In this document: positions 16,171 through 24,210 of the stretch, piece by piece
How positions within the stretch are numbered: the first letter of the stretch is position 1
Layout of the letters: the number at the start of each line of letters is the position of its first letter
Notes under the pieces: model-generated
Databases searched by the model: none
What the model was told of the DNA's origin: nothing
The model's input: the letters and a program-made list of their open reading frames with translations, nothing else
Translations under genes and position numbers: made by a program
Assembly: GCF_014648495.1 (NCBI RefSeq)
Contig: NZ_BMRF01000028.1
Coordinates: 33,108 to 97,107, forward strand
DNA from: Actinomadura cremea
Lineage (GTDB): Bacteria > Actinomycetota > Actinomycetes > Streptosporangiales > Streptosporangiaceae
DNA: 64,000 bases
Reading direction: 5' to 3'

Positions 16171-16964
16171 CCCGCACCGATCCCGCCGACCCGACCGGCA
16201 CGCCGGCCACCGGCCCGGCCGATGCTCCGTTCGCGGATCTGGCCGCGGGCCTGGCCGGGCTGGCCGCCGACGCGCCCGCCGGGCTCCTGGACCGCATCGC
16301 CGCGCGCCGCGTCCGCGTCCCCGGCCCCCTGCCGGACCTGCAGGTGGCCTTCACCGACCACGGGGTGGCGTTCCTGCGCGCGGGCCTGGACGCCGAGGCG
16401 TTCACCGCCGCGTTCCGGGAACGGTTCGCCCGGCCGCTGCTGCCCGCCGACCGTCCCCCCGCCGGGCTGGTGCCCGCGCTGCGCGGCGGCCGCCCGGGCC
16501 GCGTCCCCCTCGACCTGCGCGGCCTCAGCGAGTTCGAGGCCGCGGTGCTGCGCGCCGCCGCCGCCATCCCCCGCGGCCAGACCCGCCCGTACGCGTGGGT
16601 GGCGCGGGAGGCGGGGCACCCGCGAGCGGTGCGGGCGGTCGGGTCGGCGCTGGGCCGCAACCCCGTTCCGCTGCTGATCCCCTGCCACCGCGTCACCCGC
16701 TCCGACGGGTCCGCCGGGGGTTACGTGTTCGGTGACGACGCCAAGCTGCGGCTGCTGCGCGGCGAGGACGTCGACGTGGACGCCGTCGCGGACCTGGCGC
16801 GGCACGGCGAGCGGCTGGTCGGCAGCGACACCACCGGCATCGTGTGCTACCCGACCTGCGGCGACGCGCGCCGCATCACGCCCGCGCACCGCCGCGGTTT
16901 CGCGAACCTGGCCGCCGCGCGCACCGCCGGCTACCGGCCCTGCGCCCGCTGCCGGCCCGCCTGA
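16167..16964 (+). CDS. Methylated-DNA-protein-cysteine methyltransferase with C-terminal Ada zinc module
   Basis: 265 residues. About 57-120 correspond to the ribonuclease-like N-domain of MGMT, and 121-200 to the active-site domain with acceptor C173 in IPCHRV and the R-G-Q-T-R-PY-WVA helix region. After a linker, 220-265 match the Ada N-terminal zinc domain with four cysteines C227, C231, C259 and C262 (VCYPTCGDARRI, YRPCARCRPA), the first of which accepts methyl groups from phosphotriesters in E. coli Ada. The order is reversed relative to Ada and there is no AraC-type DNA-binding domain; the co-translated ECF factor may supply the transcription role. Confidence 0.88.
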   Translation: MTRTDPADPTGTPATGPADAPFADLAAGLAGLAADAPAGLLDRIAARRVRVPGPLPDLQVAFTDHGVAFLRAGLDAEAFTAAFRERFARPLLPADRPPAGLVPALRGGRPGRVPLDLRGLSEFEAAVLRAAAAIPRGQTRPYAWVAREAGHPRAVRAVGSALGRNPVPLLIPCHRVTRSDGSAGGYVFGDDAKLRLLRGEDVDVDAVADLARHGERLVGSDTTGIVCYPTCGDARRITPAHRRGFANLAAARTAGYRPCARCRPA

Positions 16965-17073
16965 CCCGCCCCGCCCGAGCCGCCCGAGCCGCCCCGCCCG
17001 CCCCGCGCATAGTTCCGCACGAGGCGGGAATGGGCCGTCCACCTGCGGGGACGACCCAAGGAGGGGAACGATC

Positions 17074-18132
17074 ATGCGCGTCGTCGTGATCGGCGCCACC
17101 GGCAACATCGGCACCAGCACCGTCCGGGCGCTCGCCGCCGATCCGGACGTCACCGGGATCACCGCGCTGGCGCGCCGCCTGCCCGGCAGCGGCGCCGGCG
17201 ACACCACCAAGACCGAATGGGTCGAGGCGGACGTCACCGACAGCGACCTGGTCGCGCCGATGCGCGGCGCCGACGCGGTGATCCACCTGGCCTGGCTGTT
17301 CCAGCCCACGCACCGCCCGGCGGTGACGTGGGACGCCAACGCGGTCGGCAGCGCCCGCGTGTTCGACGCGGTCGCCGAGGCGGGGGTGCCCGCGCTGGTG
17401 TACTCCTCGTCGGTGGGGGCCTACTCGCCGGGGCCCAAGGACCGCGCCGTGGACGAGTCCTGGCCCACGCACGGGTGGCCCGGCGCCGCCTACAGCCGTG
17501 AGAAGGCCTACGTCGAGCGGCTGCTGGACGCGTTCCAGGCGGGGCGTCCCGACCGGCGCGTGGTGCGGATCCGTCCGGGGTTCGTGTTCGAGCGGCAGTC
17601 CGCGGCCGAGCAGCGGCGGCTGTTCGCCGGGCCGCTGCTGCCCGGCCGCCTCGCCCGCGCCGACCGGATCCGGGTCGTGCCGGACATGCCGGGGCTGCGG
17701 TTCCAGGTGCTGCACTCGGCCGACGCGGGCGAGGCGTTTCGGCTCGCCGCGGTCCGGGACGTGCACGGCGCGTTCAACATCGCCGCCGATCCGGTCATCG
17801 ACGCCGCCGAGCTCGCCGACATGCTGGGCGCCCGCACCGTGCGGGTCCCGCAGCGGGGGGTGCGGGCCGCGCTCGCCGCCGCGTGGGGCATGCACCTGGT
17901 GCCGGCCTCGCCGGGCTTGTTCGATCTGGCGATGGAGCTGCCGGTCATGGACACCGCGCGGGCCCGCACGGAGCTGGGCTGGACGCCGCGGTACTCGTCC
18001 CGCGAGGCCCTGCTGGAGTTCCTGGAGGGGCTGCGCACCGGCGCCGGGCGCGACACCCCGCCGCTGGCGCCCGGGACCGGCGGGCCGATGCGCGTCCGGG
18101 AGTTCGCCACCGGCGTCGGCCGCCGTCCCTGA
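17074..18132 (+). CDS. NAD-dependent epimerase/dehydratase (extended SDR)
   Basis: 352 residues with a Rossmann start GATGNIG, acid D in VEADVTDSD, and catalytic Ser/Tyr/Lys: YSSSVGAYSPG and YSREKAYVERLL. Strong ribosome site AAGGAGGGG before the ATG. It should bind NAD(P) and act on a sugar nucleotide or other alcohol/ketone; the substrate is not specified by the sequence. It stands alone between the Ada-like gene and a large hairpin. Confidence 0.88.
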   Translation: MRVVVIGATGNIGTSTVRALAADPDVTGITALARRLPGSGAGDTTKTEWVEADVTDSDLVAPMRGADAVIHLAWLFQPTHRPAVTWDANAVGSARVFDAVAEAGVPALVYSSSVGAYSPGPKDRAVDESWPTHGWPGAAYSREKAYVERLLDAFQAGRPDRRVVRIRPGFVFERQSAAEQRRLFAGPLLPGRLARADRIRVVPDMPGLRFQVLHSADAGEAFRLAAVRDVHGAFNIAADPVIDAAELADMLGARTVRVPQRGVRAALAAAWGMHLVPASPGLFDLAMELPVMDTARARTELGWTPRYSSREALLEFLEGLRTGAGRDTPPLAPGTGGPMRVREFATGVGRRP

Positions 18133-18217
18133 CCCGCCCGTCCCGTGCCACCCGCACCGTCCCGCACCGACGACCACCGCGCCCGGCCGCACCGAACGGC
18201 CGCACCGACGAACCCGC

Positions 18218-18267
18218 GGCCCGGCCGCCGGACGGGACGCGTGCGCGTCCCGTCCGGCGGCCGGGCC
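18218..18267. terminator. Long perfect hairpin (23-bp stem, 4-base loop)
   Basis: Positions 18218-18240 are an exact reverse complement of 18245-18267, with loop GTGC. It lies after the epimerase gene, where it would end transcription, but its 3' arm stops only about 22 bases before the ATG at 18289 and close to that gene's ribosome site (GAGGAGG). It could therefore also affect the small downstream gene. Confidence 0.7.
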
Positions 18268-18288
18268 GGTCACCCGAGGAGGGCTTCC

Positions 18289-18540
18289 ATGGCGACGATC
18301 ACATCCGCGCACCTGCACGACCTGCTGGCCTCCACCGACCGCGACGCGGCGCTCGTCGTCGTGAAGGGGCGGGCGGCCGTGGTCCCCTCGACGCCCACCC
18401 GCAGCGGCGAGCCCGACGACGCCATGGTCATCACCACCCGCGACGCGGTGATAGCGGAGCTGGACACCGGCGCGAACGAGGAGCAGATCGAGCAGCTCGC
18501 CCAGCGCCTCGACGTCGCCCTCGACAGCCTCGGCGGCTGA
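18289..18540 (+). CDS. Small hypothetical protein (83 aa)
   Basis: ATG at 18289 with GAGGAGGGC upstream. The protein reads MATITSAHLHDLLASTDRDA, a strand (ALVVVKGRAAVV), an acidic loop and a C-terminal amphipathic helix (NEEQIEQLAQRLDVALDSL). No cysteines or membrane segment. I do not recognise it. It is convergent with the CDGSH gene. Coding character and the good ribosome site make it probably real. Confidence 0.65.
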   Translation: MATITSAHLHDLLASTDRDAALVVVKGRAAVVPSTPTRSGEPDDAMVITTRDAVIAELDTGANEEQIEQLAQRLDVALDSLGG

Positions 18541-18576
18541 CCGCCCCCCGGGAGAGGTCGTCCTGGAGGCTGGCGG

Positions 18577-18867
18577 TCAGTTCCCGCCGTCCCCGGGATC
18601 GCCGCCGGAATCCTCCGCGTCCTCCGCGTCGCGCGAGTGCCGCGCCGGGCGGGCGCGGCGGCGGTGGCTGGTGTCGCAGAACGGGTAGGCGCCGCTGCGG
18701 TGGCAGGTGCACAGCGCCACCGTGAACCGGTCCGACACCACCACGCTGCCGTCCTCCAGCTCCACCTCGACCGGGCCCTCCACCAGCATCGGGCCGCCGG
18801 GGACCGGCCGCACCCGGCGGCGGTCAGGCCGCCCGCCGCCCGCCGTCATCGCGTCCACCCCGCTCAC
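18577..18867 (-). CDS. CDGSH iron-sulfur domain protein
   Basis: 96 residues. The core reads ALCTCHRSGAYPFCDTSHRR, giving ligands C53, C55, C64 and H68 in the C-x-C-x8-C-x3-H spacing of mitoNEET-type 2Fe-2S proteins (here CDTSH rather than CDGSH). Such proteins move electrons or clusters. The start overlaps the end of the methyltransferase gene by 44 bases, so the three genes from 20715 to 18577 form one unit. An in-frame ATG at codon 7 is an alternative start. The C-terminus is an acidic tail. Confidence 0.88.
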   Translation of the reverse strand: MSGVDAMTAGGGRPDRRRVRPVPGGPMLVEGPVEVELEDGSVVVSDRFTVALCTCHRSGAYPFCDTSHRRRARPARHSRDAEDAEDSGGDPGDGGN

Positions 18868-19606
18868 CCTGTCCGTGACGTTCGTCGTCGTGTTCGTCGT
18901 GTTCGTCGCCGCGCGTCCCGGTCCGGTCGGCGCGGACGACCACCAGTTCCTCCCGGCGCTGCCCGCACTCCACCGCTCCCCGCGCCTCCAGGCGGGCGGC
19001 GCGGCGCCGCATCACCGGGCCGAACGGCTCGTCCCGCCGTGCCGCCACCACGGGCCGCGTGCCCGCGCCGCGCAGCGCGACGAGCGTCGCCGCGACCCCG
19101 CTCAGCGCCGACTGCACCAGCAGCAGCGTCCCGCCCGGCGCCAGGTGGGAGGGCGCCTGCGCGCAGATGCGGTCCAGCACCGCCCGCCCGCGCGGCCCCG
19201 CCTCCCACGCGCGGGCGCGGCCGTGCACGTCCTCGGGGACGGCGTCGCCGATCACGTACGGGGGGTTGGCGACGATCACGTCGAACCGCTCCCCCGCGAC
19301 CGGCGCGAACAGATCGCCGCGCAGCACCCGCACCGGCAGCTTCCGCAGCCGCGCGTTCACCCGGGCGGCCAGCACCGCGCCCGCCGCCACGTCGACCGCG
19401 ACGACCTCGCGGGCCCCGCAGCGCGCGGCGGCCATCGCCACCGCGCCCGTCCCGGTCCCCAGGTCCAGCACGCGGGCGCCGGCCGCGACCCCCGCGCGGC
19501 TCAGGACGTCCGCCAGCAGCGCGGTGTCGGTCTGCGGCCGGTACACGCCCGGCGGTCTCAACAGCAGCACATCGCTCGTGTACCGCGACATCACCATGGG
19601 AAACAC
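18824..19606 (-). CDS. HemK2/MTQ2-like SAM-dependent methyltransferase
   Basis: 260 residues. Start region LLRPPGVYRPQTDTALLADV, SAM motif I ARVLDLGTGTGAVAMAA, acidic motif VVAVDVAAGAVLAA and the catalytic-loop motif VANPPYV place it with N5-glutamine methyltransferase-like enzymes of the HemK2 branch; the NPPY loop handles a planar nitrogen substrate. The C-terminus (DRTGTRGDEHDEHDDERHG) is a charged tail that overlaps the CDGSH gene. GTG 19606 is used here; ATG 19597 and 19591 are alternatives. It overlaps the oxidase gene upstream by 16 bases, indicating coupled translation. Confidence 0.87.
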   Translation of the reverse strand: MFPMVMSRYTSDVLLLRPPGVYRPQTDTALLADVLSRAGVAAGARVLDLGTGTGAVAMAAARCGAREVVAVDVAAGAVLAARVNARLRKLPVRVLRGDLFAPVAGERFDVIVANPPYVIGDAVPEDVHGRARAWEAGPRGRAVLDRICAQAPSHLAPGGTLLLVQSALSGVAATLVALRGAGTRPVVAARRDEPFGPVMRRRAARLEARGAVECGQRREELVVVRADRTGTRGDEHDEHDDERHGQGERGGRDDGGRRAA

Positions 19607-20715
19607 CCGTCACTCGGCTCCCGGCGCGGCTCCGGGGCCGCCTCCGGGAGGGGGCGGCGCAGCGATGAGCGGGGCGGTTCGGCCCGCCAGGCGCCCAGCA
19701 GGTGCGCCGCCAGCCGGTCCTCCAGCAGTCCCGTCGCGCGCACCCCGAACGTCACGTCCGCCGCCAGGAGCGGTTCGGCCGCCAGGAGCCCGCCGATCAC
19801 GTCGTGCCGCAGCACCTGCTCGTGGACGGCGTCGGCCTCGATGTGCTCGGTGTAGAACAGGCGGGCGCGCGGGCCGGCGCCCAGCCGTTCCAGTGCCGGG
19901 ACCATCCGGCGCGCGGCCGGCGCCGTGGTGATCTCCGCGGCGGCGAAATGCCCCACCAGGGCGCCGCGCAGCGACCGGTGCAGCCCGAAGCACGACATCA
20001 TGTTGACGGTCGCCAGCATCGCGGCCGGGGCCGCGTCGACGTAGGCGCCGTAGGAGGGGTCCAGGCCCAGGTCCTCCAGCAGGTCGGCGTACAGGCCGGC
20101 GTGGATGCGGTCGGCGCGGCCGCCGCCGAACTCGTCGTGCTCGACCGCGACCAGCGCCGTCTTGGCGCGGCCCCGCAGGCGCGGGATCACCCAGGCGTGC
20201 GGGTCGGCCTCCTTCAGGTGGTAGACCGAGCGGTGCGCCGCGTGCTCCAGCAGCTGCCACCGGTCGCCGGTGTCCCGCAGGTACCCGGTGACGCCGCCGT
20301 CGGCCGGTTCCACGAGCAGTCCGCCCAGCACCTCCTCCAGTTCCGCCAGCGCGTCACCGCCGCCTCCGGGCGCGGACGGCGCCGGGGGCGCGGTGTCGGT
20401 GCGCAGGGCGTCCAGGAACACCGTCTCCAGGGCGCCGCGCAGCCGCAGCAGCTCCGGATCCCACTCCCAGTCCGGGGCGACGCCGGCGAACCCGCGGTAG
20501 TGCAGCTCGTAGCAGACGTGCAGGGCCAGCTGCAGGTCGTCGCCGTACGGGTCGGCGGACGCGGCGGCGCGCGGTGGCGGCGCCGGGGCGGCCGGGGGAA
20601 GGCCCGCCAGCATCTCGATCACGGCGCGTGACAGCGGGCCGCGGGGTTCGGGCAGGACGGGCTCCGCGTCCCTCCCGCGTGGCCGTCGCGTCGGTGCGCT
20701 CTGCTCGACCGCCAT
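19591..20715 (-). CDS. Iron-containing redox enzyme, HO-like di-iron oxidase fold
   Basis: 374 residues, ribosome site AGGAGG before ATG 20715. All-helical protein with the spaced Glu/His pattern of heme-oxygenase-like di-iron proteins: E70/H72 (CYELHYRGF), E192-H193-D194-E195 (VEHDEFGGGRADRIHAGLY), and the late cluster E290-H291 and H298 (FYTEHIEADAVHE). Members of this superfamily use iron and oxygen for oxidative cleavages or N-oxidations. First gene of a three-gene unit with the HemK2-like methyltransferase and the CDGSH protein; the natural substrate is unknown. Confidence 0.85.
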   Translation of the reverse strand: MAVEQSAPTRRPRGRDAEPVLPEPRGPLSRAVIEMLAGLPPAAPAPPPRAAASADPYGDDLQLALHVCYELHYRGFAGVAPDWEWDPELLRLRGALETVFLDALRTDTAPPAPSAPGGGGDALAELEEVLGGLLVEPADGGVTGYLRDTGDRWQLLEHAAHRSVYHLKEADPHAWVIPRLRGRAKTALVAVEHDEFGGGRADRIHAGLYADLLEDLGLDPSYGAYVDAAPAAMLATVNMMSCFGLHRSLRGALVGHFAAAEITTAPAARRMVPALERLGAGPRARLFYTEHIEADAVHEQVLRHDVIGGLLAAEPLLAADVTFGVRATGLLEDRLAAHLLGAWRAEPPRSSLRRPLPEAAPEPRREPSDGCFPW

Positions 20716-20850
20716 GGTTCCTCCTGTGGTCGGGCGTCCGTCGCCCTCAGGTACCCGCTCACCCTGCGCCCATACGCGCCGCGACCATGCCCCCGGTCAC
20801 ACGCACTCTGGTCACAGGCCCGGCCGTTCCGGGAGCGGATCCGGGAGGGG

Positions 20851-21423
20851 TCAGCGGGCGGTGGGGCGGGCCAGGGCACCGGTCAGGAAGAGGGCGGTGA
20901 CGGCCCCGGCGGCCTCCTCCACGCCCATCCGGTGCCGGACGACGCGCGACACCATGCCCTCCAGCAGGCTGAAGTACAGCTCGGCGAGGGTGTGGACGGG
21001 CAGGTCGCCGCGCAGGGACCCGTCGGCGGCGCCGCGCTCGAACACCGCGCGCAGCGGCCCGACGAGCCGGGCGTCGACGCGGCGGGCCTCCTCGGGGCCC
21101 TTGTCGAGCAGCCCCAGCGCCCGGTACCTGCTGATCGCGGCGATCGTCGCGCGGGTCATCCGGGCGATCGCCTCCTCGGTGGGGACGGTGTCGAGGCGGG
21201 CGTCGGCGAGCCGTTCGGACAGGTCGGCGAACGCCGCCTCGTAGAGGGAGCGCAGCAGCGCCTCGCGGTTGGGGAAGTAGCGGTAGAGGGTCGCGCGGGC
21301 GACGCCCGCGGCCTGCGCGATGTCGGTCATGCTCGCCTGCTCGCCGCGCTCGGCCAGCACCGTGGCCGCCACGCCGAGGATCCCCGTGCGGACGTGGTCG
21401 CGCAGCACCGTGCTCCTGGTCAT
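20851..21423 (-). CDS. TetR-family transcription regulator
   Basis: 190 residues from ATG 21423. The N-terminal HTH is clear: AATVLAERGEQASMTDIAQA and GVARATLYRYFPNREALL, followed by a helical ligand-binding domain. No ribosome site precedes the ATG, but TATCCT lies at a suitable spacing for a -10 element, so the message may be leaderless. The gene ends 135 bases upstream of the oxidase gene on the same strand; it might regulate that unit or itself. An earlier in-frame TTG exists. Confidence 0.9.
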   Translation of the reverse strand: MTRSTVLRDHVRTGILGVAATVLAERGEQASMTDIAQAAGVARATLYRYFPNREALLRSLYEAAFADLSERLADARLDTVPTEEAIARMTRATIAAISRYRALGLLDKGPEEARRVDARLVGPLRAVFERGAADGSLRGDLPVHTLAELYFSLLEGMVSRVVRHRMGVEEAAGAVTALFLTGALARPTAR

Positions 21424-21505
21424 CGCGCGCAAGGATACAGCGCCGTCGCCCGACTCCGACGTGACGCCTCGGAGGCGAGACAGGTCGTCTCACCCCTCGG
21501 TCTCC

Positions 21506-22132
21506 TCACGGGTTGACCGGCACTTCCACGTGCCCGGCGGCGCCGCGCCGCACCACCGCGCGGCCCGCCGTCACCTCCGCCGCCCACGCCGCGAACTCCT
21601 CCACGCGTTCCCGCGGCACCGTCACGTCCGCCTCCGCCCCGGCGCCGTAGCGGACGCCGGACGGCGGCGCCCACCGCGCGTGCAGGTCGCCGAGGAACCG
21701 CCCCGCCAGCGCGTGCTCGACGGTCACCGTCACCGTCACCACCGGCCGCAGCTCCACCACGCCGGCCGCGTCGACCGCCCCCGACACCGCCTGCCCGTAG
21801 GCGCGCACCAGCCCGCCCGCGCCCAGCTTCACCCCGCCGAAGTAGCGGGTGACGACCGCGGCGGTGCCGGTCAGCCCGCGCCGCACCAGCACCTCCAGCA
21901 TCGGGATCCCGGCCGTCCCCGCCGGTTCCCCGTCGTCGCTGCTCTTGGTGATCTCCCCGTGCTCGCCGACCACGTAGGCGGTGCAGTTGTGGGTGGCGTC
22001 GCGGTGCGCGCGGCGGTGCGCGGCGATGAACGCGACCGCCTCGCCCTCGTCGGCCGCCCGCGCCAGCGTGCAGACGAACCGGGACCGGCGGATCTCCAGC
22101 TCGTGCGTCACGCCGCCGCCGATCATGCGCAC
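21506..22132 (-). CDS. yigZ: YigZ/IMPACT family protein
   Basis: 208 residues. The UPF0029 signature is present: SSDDGEPAGTAGIPMLEVL and VVTRYFGGVKLGAGGLVRAY, with the early motif RSRFVCTLARAADEGEAVAF and the C-terminal domain of YigZ proteins. Members are linked to translation control and proline-related enzymes in some annotations, but the bacterial role is unsettled. The start could be GTG 22132 or ATG 22126; neither has a strong ribosome site. Confidence 0.9.
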   Translation of the reverse strand: MRMIGGGVTHELEIRRSRFVCTLARAADEGEAVAFIAAHRRAHRDATHNCTAYVVGEHGEITKSSDDGEPAGTAGIPMLEVLVRRGLTGTAAVVTRYFGGVKLGAGGLVRAYGQAVSGAVDAAGVVELRPVVTVTVTVEHALAGRFLGDLHARWAPPSGVRYGAGAEADVTVPRERVEEFAAWAAEVTAGRAVVRRGAAGHVEVPVNP

Positions 22133-22211
22133 GGGCGCCGCCGGAGGGGACGCGGACCGAGGACCATGCGCCCGAACCCTACCGTCCCGCCGCCGCCCGG
22201 CCGGGACGGCC

Positions 22212-23054
22212 TCATTCCCGCGGGTGCGGCCAGGGGTTGGGGCGGCACCCGTACAGCGACTTGGTCTGCTGCACCATCACCGGCGCCCGCTCCCCCGCGC
22301 CGGGGCAGGACCGGTGCCCGTGCCCGAGCGCGTGCCCGACCTCGTGGTTGATGAGGTACTCCCGGTAGGACAGCACGTCGCGGCCGTAGGAGTCGTCGCC
22401 CACGGCCCACCGCAGCGCGTTGATCACCGACCGCTCGCCCTCGCGGCACGACAGTTCCCCGCCGGTGATGAGCGGGGCGCACTCCCGGTCGGTCAGCGCC
22501 GGGGTCGACAGCGACACCCGGAACCGCACCGGGCCCTCGGCGACCCGCCGGAACCGCATCGCGCCGCCGTGGCCCCAGCCGCGCGGGTCGTTGAGGATGC
22601 GGTGCACCCGCGCCGCGAACTCCCCGCCGGTGAACGGCAGCCCGCGCTCCACCTCGACCAGGTACTCCACGACGGGCCCGCCCGTGCCCCGCGGCGGGGC
22701 GGTGGTGCCCGGCACGACGGTGTACGCGCCGGTCGCCGACTCCGGGACGTCCACCGGCGCGGGCTGGCGGCGCCCGTTCACGACCGGCCCGGCCGGCCGC
22801 GCGGGGGCCGCGCCCGCCGCATGCCCCTTCCCCGGGGCCTCGGCGGCGTCCGCCGGGCCGTTCGGGTCCCGGGTCGGCTGCGCGGGGCCGGCCGCGGGAC
22901 GTCCGTCCTCCGGGAGCGTCCCGACGACCGCCGCCGCGCCGCCGCCGAGGGCCAGCGCCGCGGCCGCCACCGCCGCCCACCGCGCCCGGCGGCGGGGCCG
23001 CCGGCGGCGCCGGGAGGGGCGGGGTGCGGCGGCCGGGTCCTGAAGATCGTGCAC
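22212..23054 (-). CDS. DUF3152 protein, membrane-anchored metalloprotease-like
   Basis: 280 residues from GTG 23054. A basic cytoplasmic stretch (SRRRRRPRRRARW), one membrane anchor (AAVAAAALALGGGAAAVVG), a Pro/Ala linker, then the DUF3152 domain (about 120-280) ending in NHEVGHALGHGH, which supplies H237, E238, H241 and H245/H247, a zincin-like HExxHxxGH set. Cysteines C203, C212, C250 and C269 (approximate) suit an exported domain with disulfides. Function in actinomycetes is unknown; a secreted zinc peptidase is the inference. Confidence 0.87.
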   Translation of the reverse strand: MHDLQDPAAAPRPSRRRRRPRRRARWAAVAAAALALGGGAAAVVGTLPEDGRPAAGPAQPTRDPNGPADAAEAPGKGHAAGAAPARPAGPVVNGRRQPAPVDVPESATGAYTVVPGTTAPPRGTGGPVVEYLVEVERGLPFTGGEFAARVHRILNDPRGWGHGGAMRFRRVAEGPVRFRVSLSTPALTDRECAPLITGGELSCREGERSVINALRWAVGDDSYGRDVLSYREYLINHEVGHALGHGHRSCPGAGERAPVMVQQTKSLYGCRPNPWPHPRE

Positions 23055-23206
23055 GGTGCTCCGCTCGCCGGTCGGGCACCGGCTCGGCCGCGGCCGCGGC
23101 CGTCGCGCCGCCGCACGGCCGTGACCCGCGCCCGCGCGCCGCCGGTGCGATGGATGATCGTCACTGATCGTAACGAAGGGGCGGCGCGGGCGGCCGCGGG
23201 GGCCTT

Positions 23207-23986
23207 CTAGACCAGGTCGAGCAGGTCGGCGATGGAGGCGGCCACCCGGGACGGGCGGAAGGGGAACCGGCCGATCTCGTCCTCGCGCGTCACCCCGGTC
23301 AGCACCAGGATGGTCTCCAGCCCGGCCTCCACGCCCGCGACGATGTCGGTGTCCATGCGGTCGCCGATCATCGCGGTGGACTCGCTGTGCCCGCCGACGA
23401 CGTTCAGCGCCGTCCGCATCATCAGCGGGTTCGGCTTGCCGACGAAGTACGGCTCCACGTTCGTCGCCCGCGTGATCATCGCGGCGACCGCGCCGGTCGC
23501 CGGCAGCGCGCCCTCGGGGGACGGGCCGATCGGGTCGGGGTTGGTGGCCACGAACCGCGCGCCGCCCTCGATGAGGCGGACCGCCTTGGTGATCTGCGAG
23601 AAGCTGTAGGTGCGGGTCTCCCCCAGCACCACGTAGTCGGGGTCGATGTCGGTCAGCACGAAGTCGTTCTCGTGCAGCGCGGTGGTCAGCCCCGCCTCGC
23701 CGATCACGTACGCCGAGCCCTGCGGGCGCTGGTCGGCCAGGAACCGGGCGGTCGCCAGCGCCGACGTCCAGATCGACTCGGCGGGCACCCGCAGCCCGAG
23801 CGCCGCCAGCCGCGCCGACAGGTCGCGGCGGGTGTAGATGGAGTTGTTGGTGAGGATCAGGAACGGCTTGCCGGAGGCGGCGAGGCGGTCCACGAACTCC
23901 TCGGCGCCGGGGACGGGCCGCCCCTCGTGCACCAGGACCCCGTCCATGTCCGACAACCAGTACTCGATCGGGCCGCGCTCGGTCAT
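23207..23986 (-). CDS. HAD-IIA family hydrolase (NagD-like)
   Basis: 259 residues from ATG 23986. HAD motif I is present as SDMDGVLVHEG (two Asp), motif II as LTNNS, lysine in VGKPNPLMM and motif IV as MIGDRMDTDIVAG, with a type IIA cap in the middle. It should dephosphorylate a small sugar or nucleotide phosphate in the cytoplasm; the exact substrate is not readable. It stands alone and is divergent from the acyl-CoA synthetase gene. Confidence 0.92.
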   Translation of the reverse strand: MTERGPIEYWLSDMDGVLVHEGRPVPGAEEFVDRLAASGKPFLILTNNSIYTRRDLSARLAALGLRVPAESIWTSALATARFLADQRPQGSAYVIGEAGLTTALHENDFVLTDIDPDYVVLGETRTYSFSQITKAVRLIEGGARFVATNPDPIGPSPEGALPATGAVAAMITRATNVEPYFVGKPNPLMMRTALNVVGGHSESTAMIGDRMDTDIVAGVEAGLETILVLTGVTREDEIGRFPFRPSRVAASIADLLDLV

Positions 23987-24210
23987 GTCCCCATTGTCGC
24001 AGGTGGCGATCACCGCTCCGGACGGGCGGTGGCGGCCGCGCGGGCGGGACGGGTCGGCAGGACGGCCGGCGGGGCGCCGGCGGGCGGCGCGTGCGCGGCG
24101 GGGCGTTGACCGGGACGTGACGCCGGTCATACATTGCCGGGACGGCGCACCGAACCACGTTCGGCGTCCGGTGCCGGGCGGGGGCGCCGCGACCTGCTGG
24201 AGGCGCGAAC

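Noticed and set aside
16732-17073. Extension of the epimerase frame upstream through the Ada-like gene
   Set aside because: That frame is antiparallel in character to the repair gene; AAGGAGGGG before ATG 17074 and the Rossmann start fix the epimerase N-terminus.
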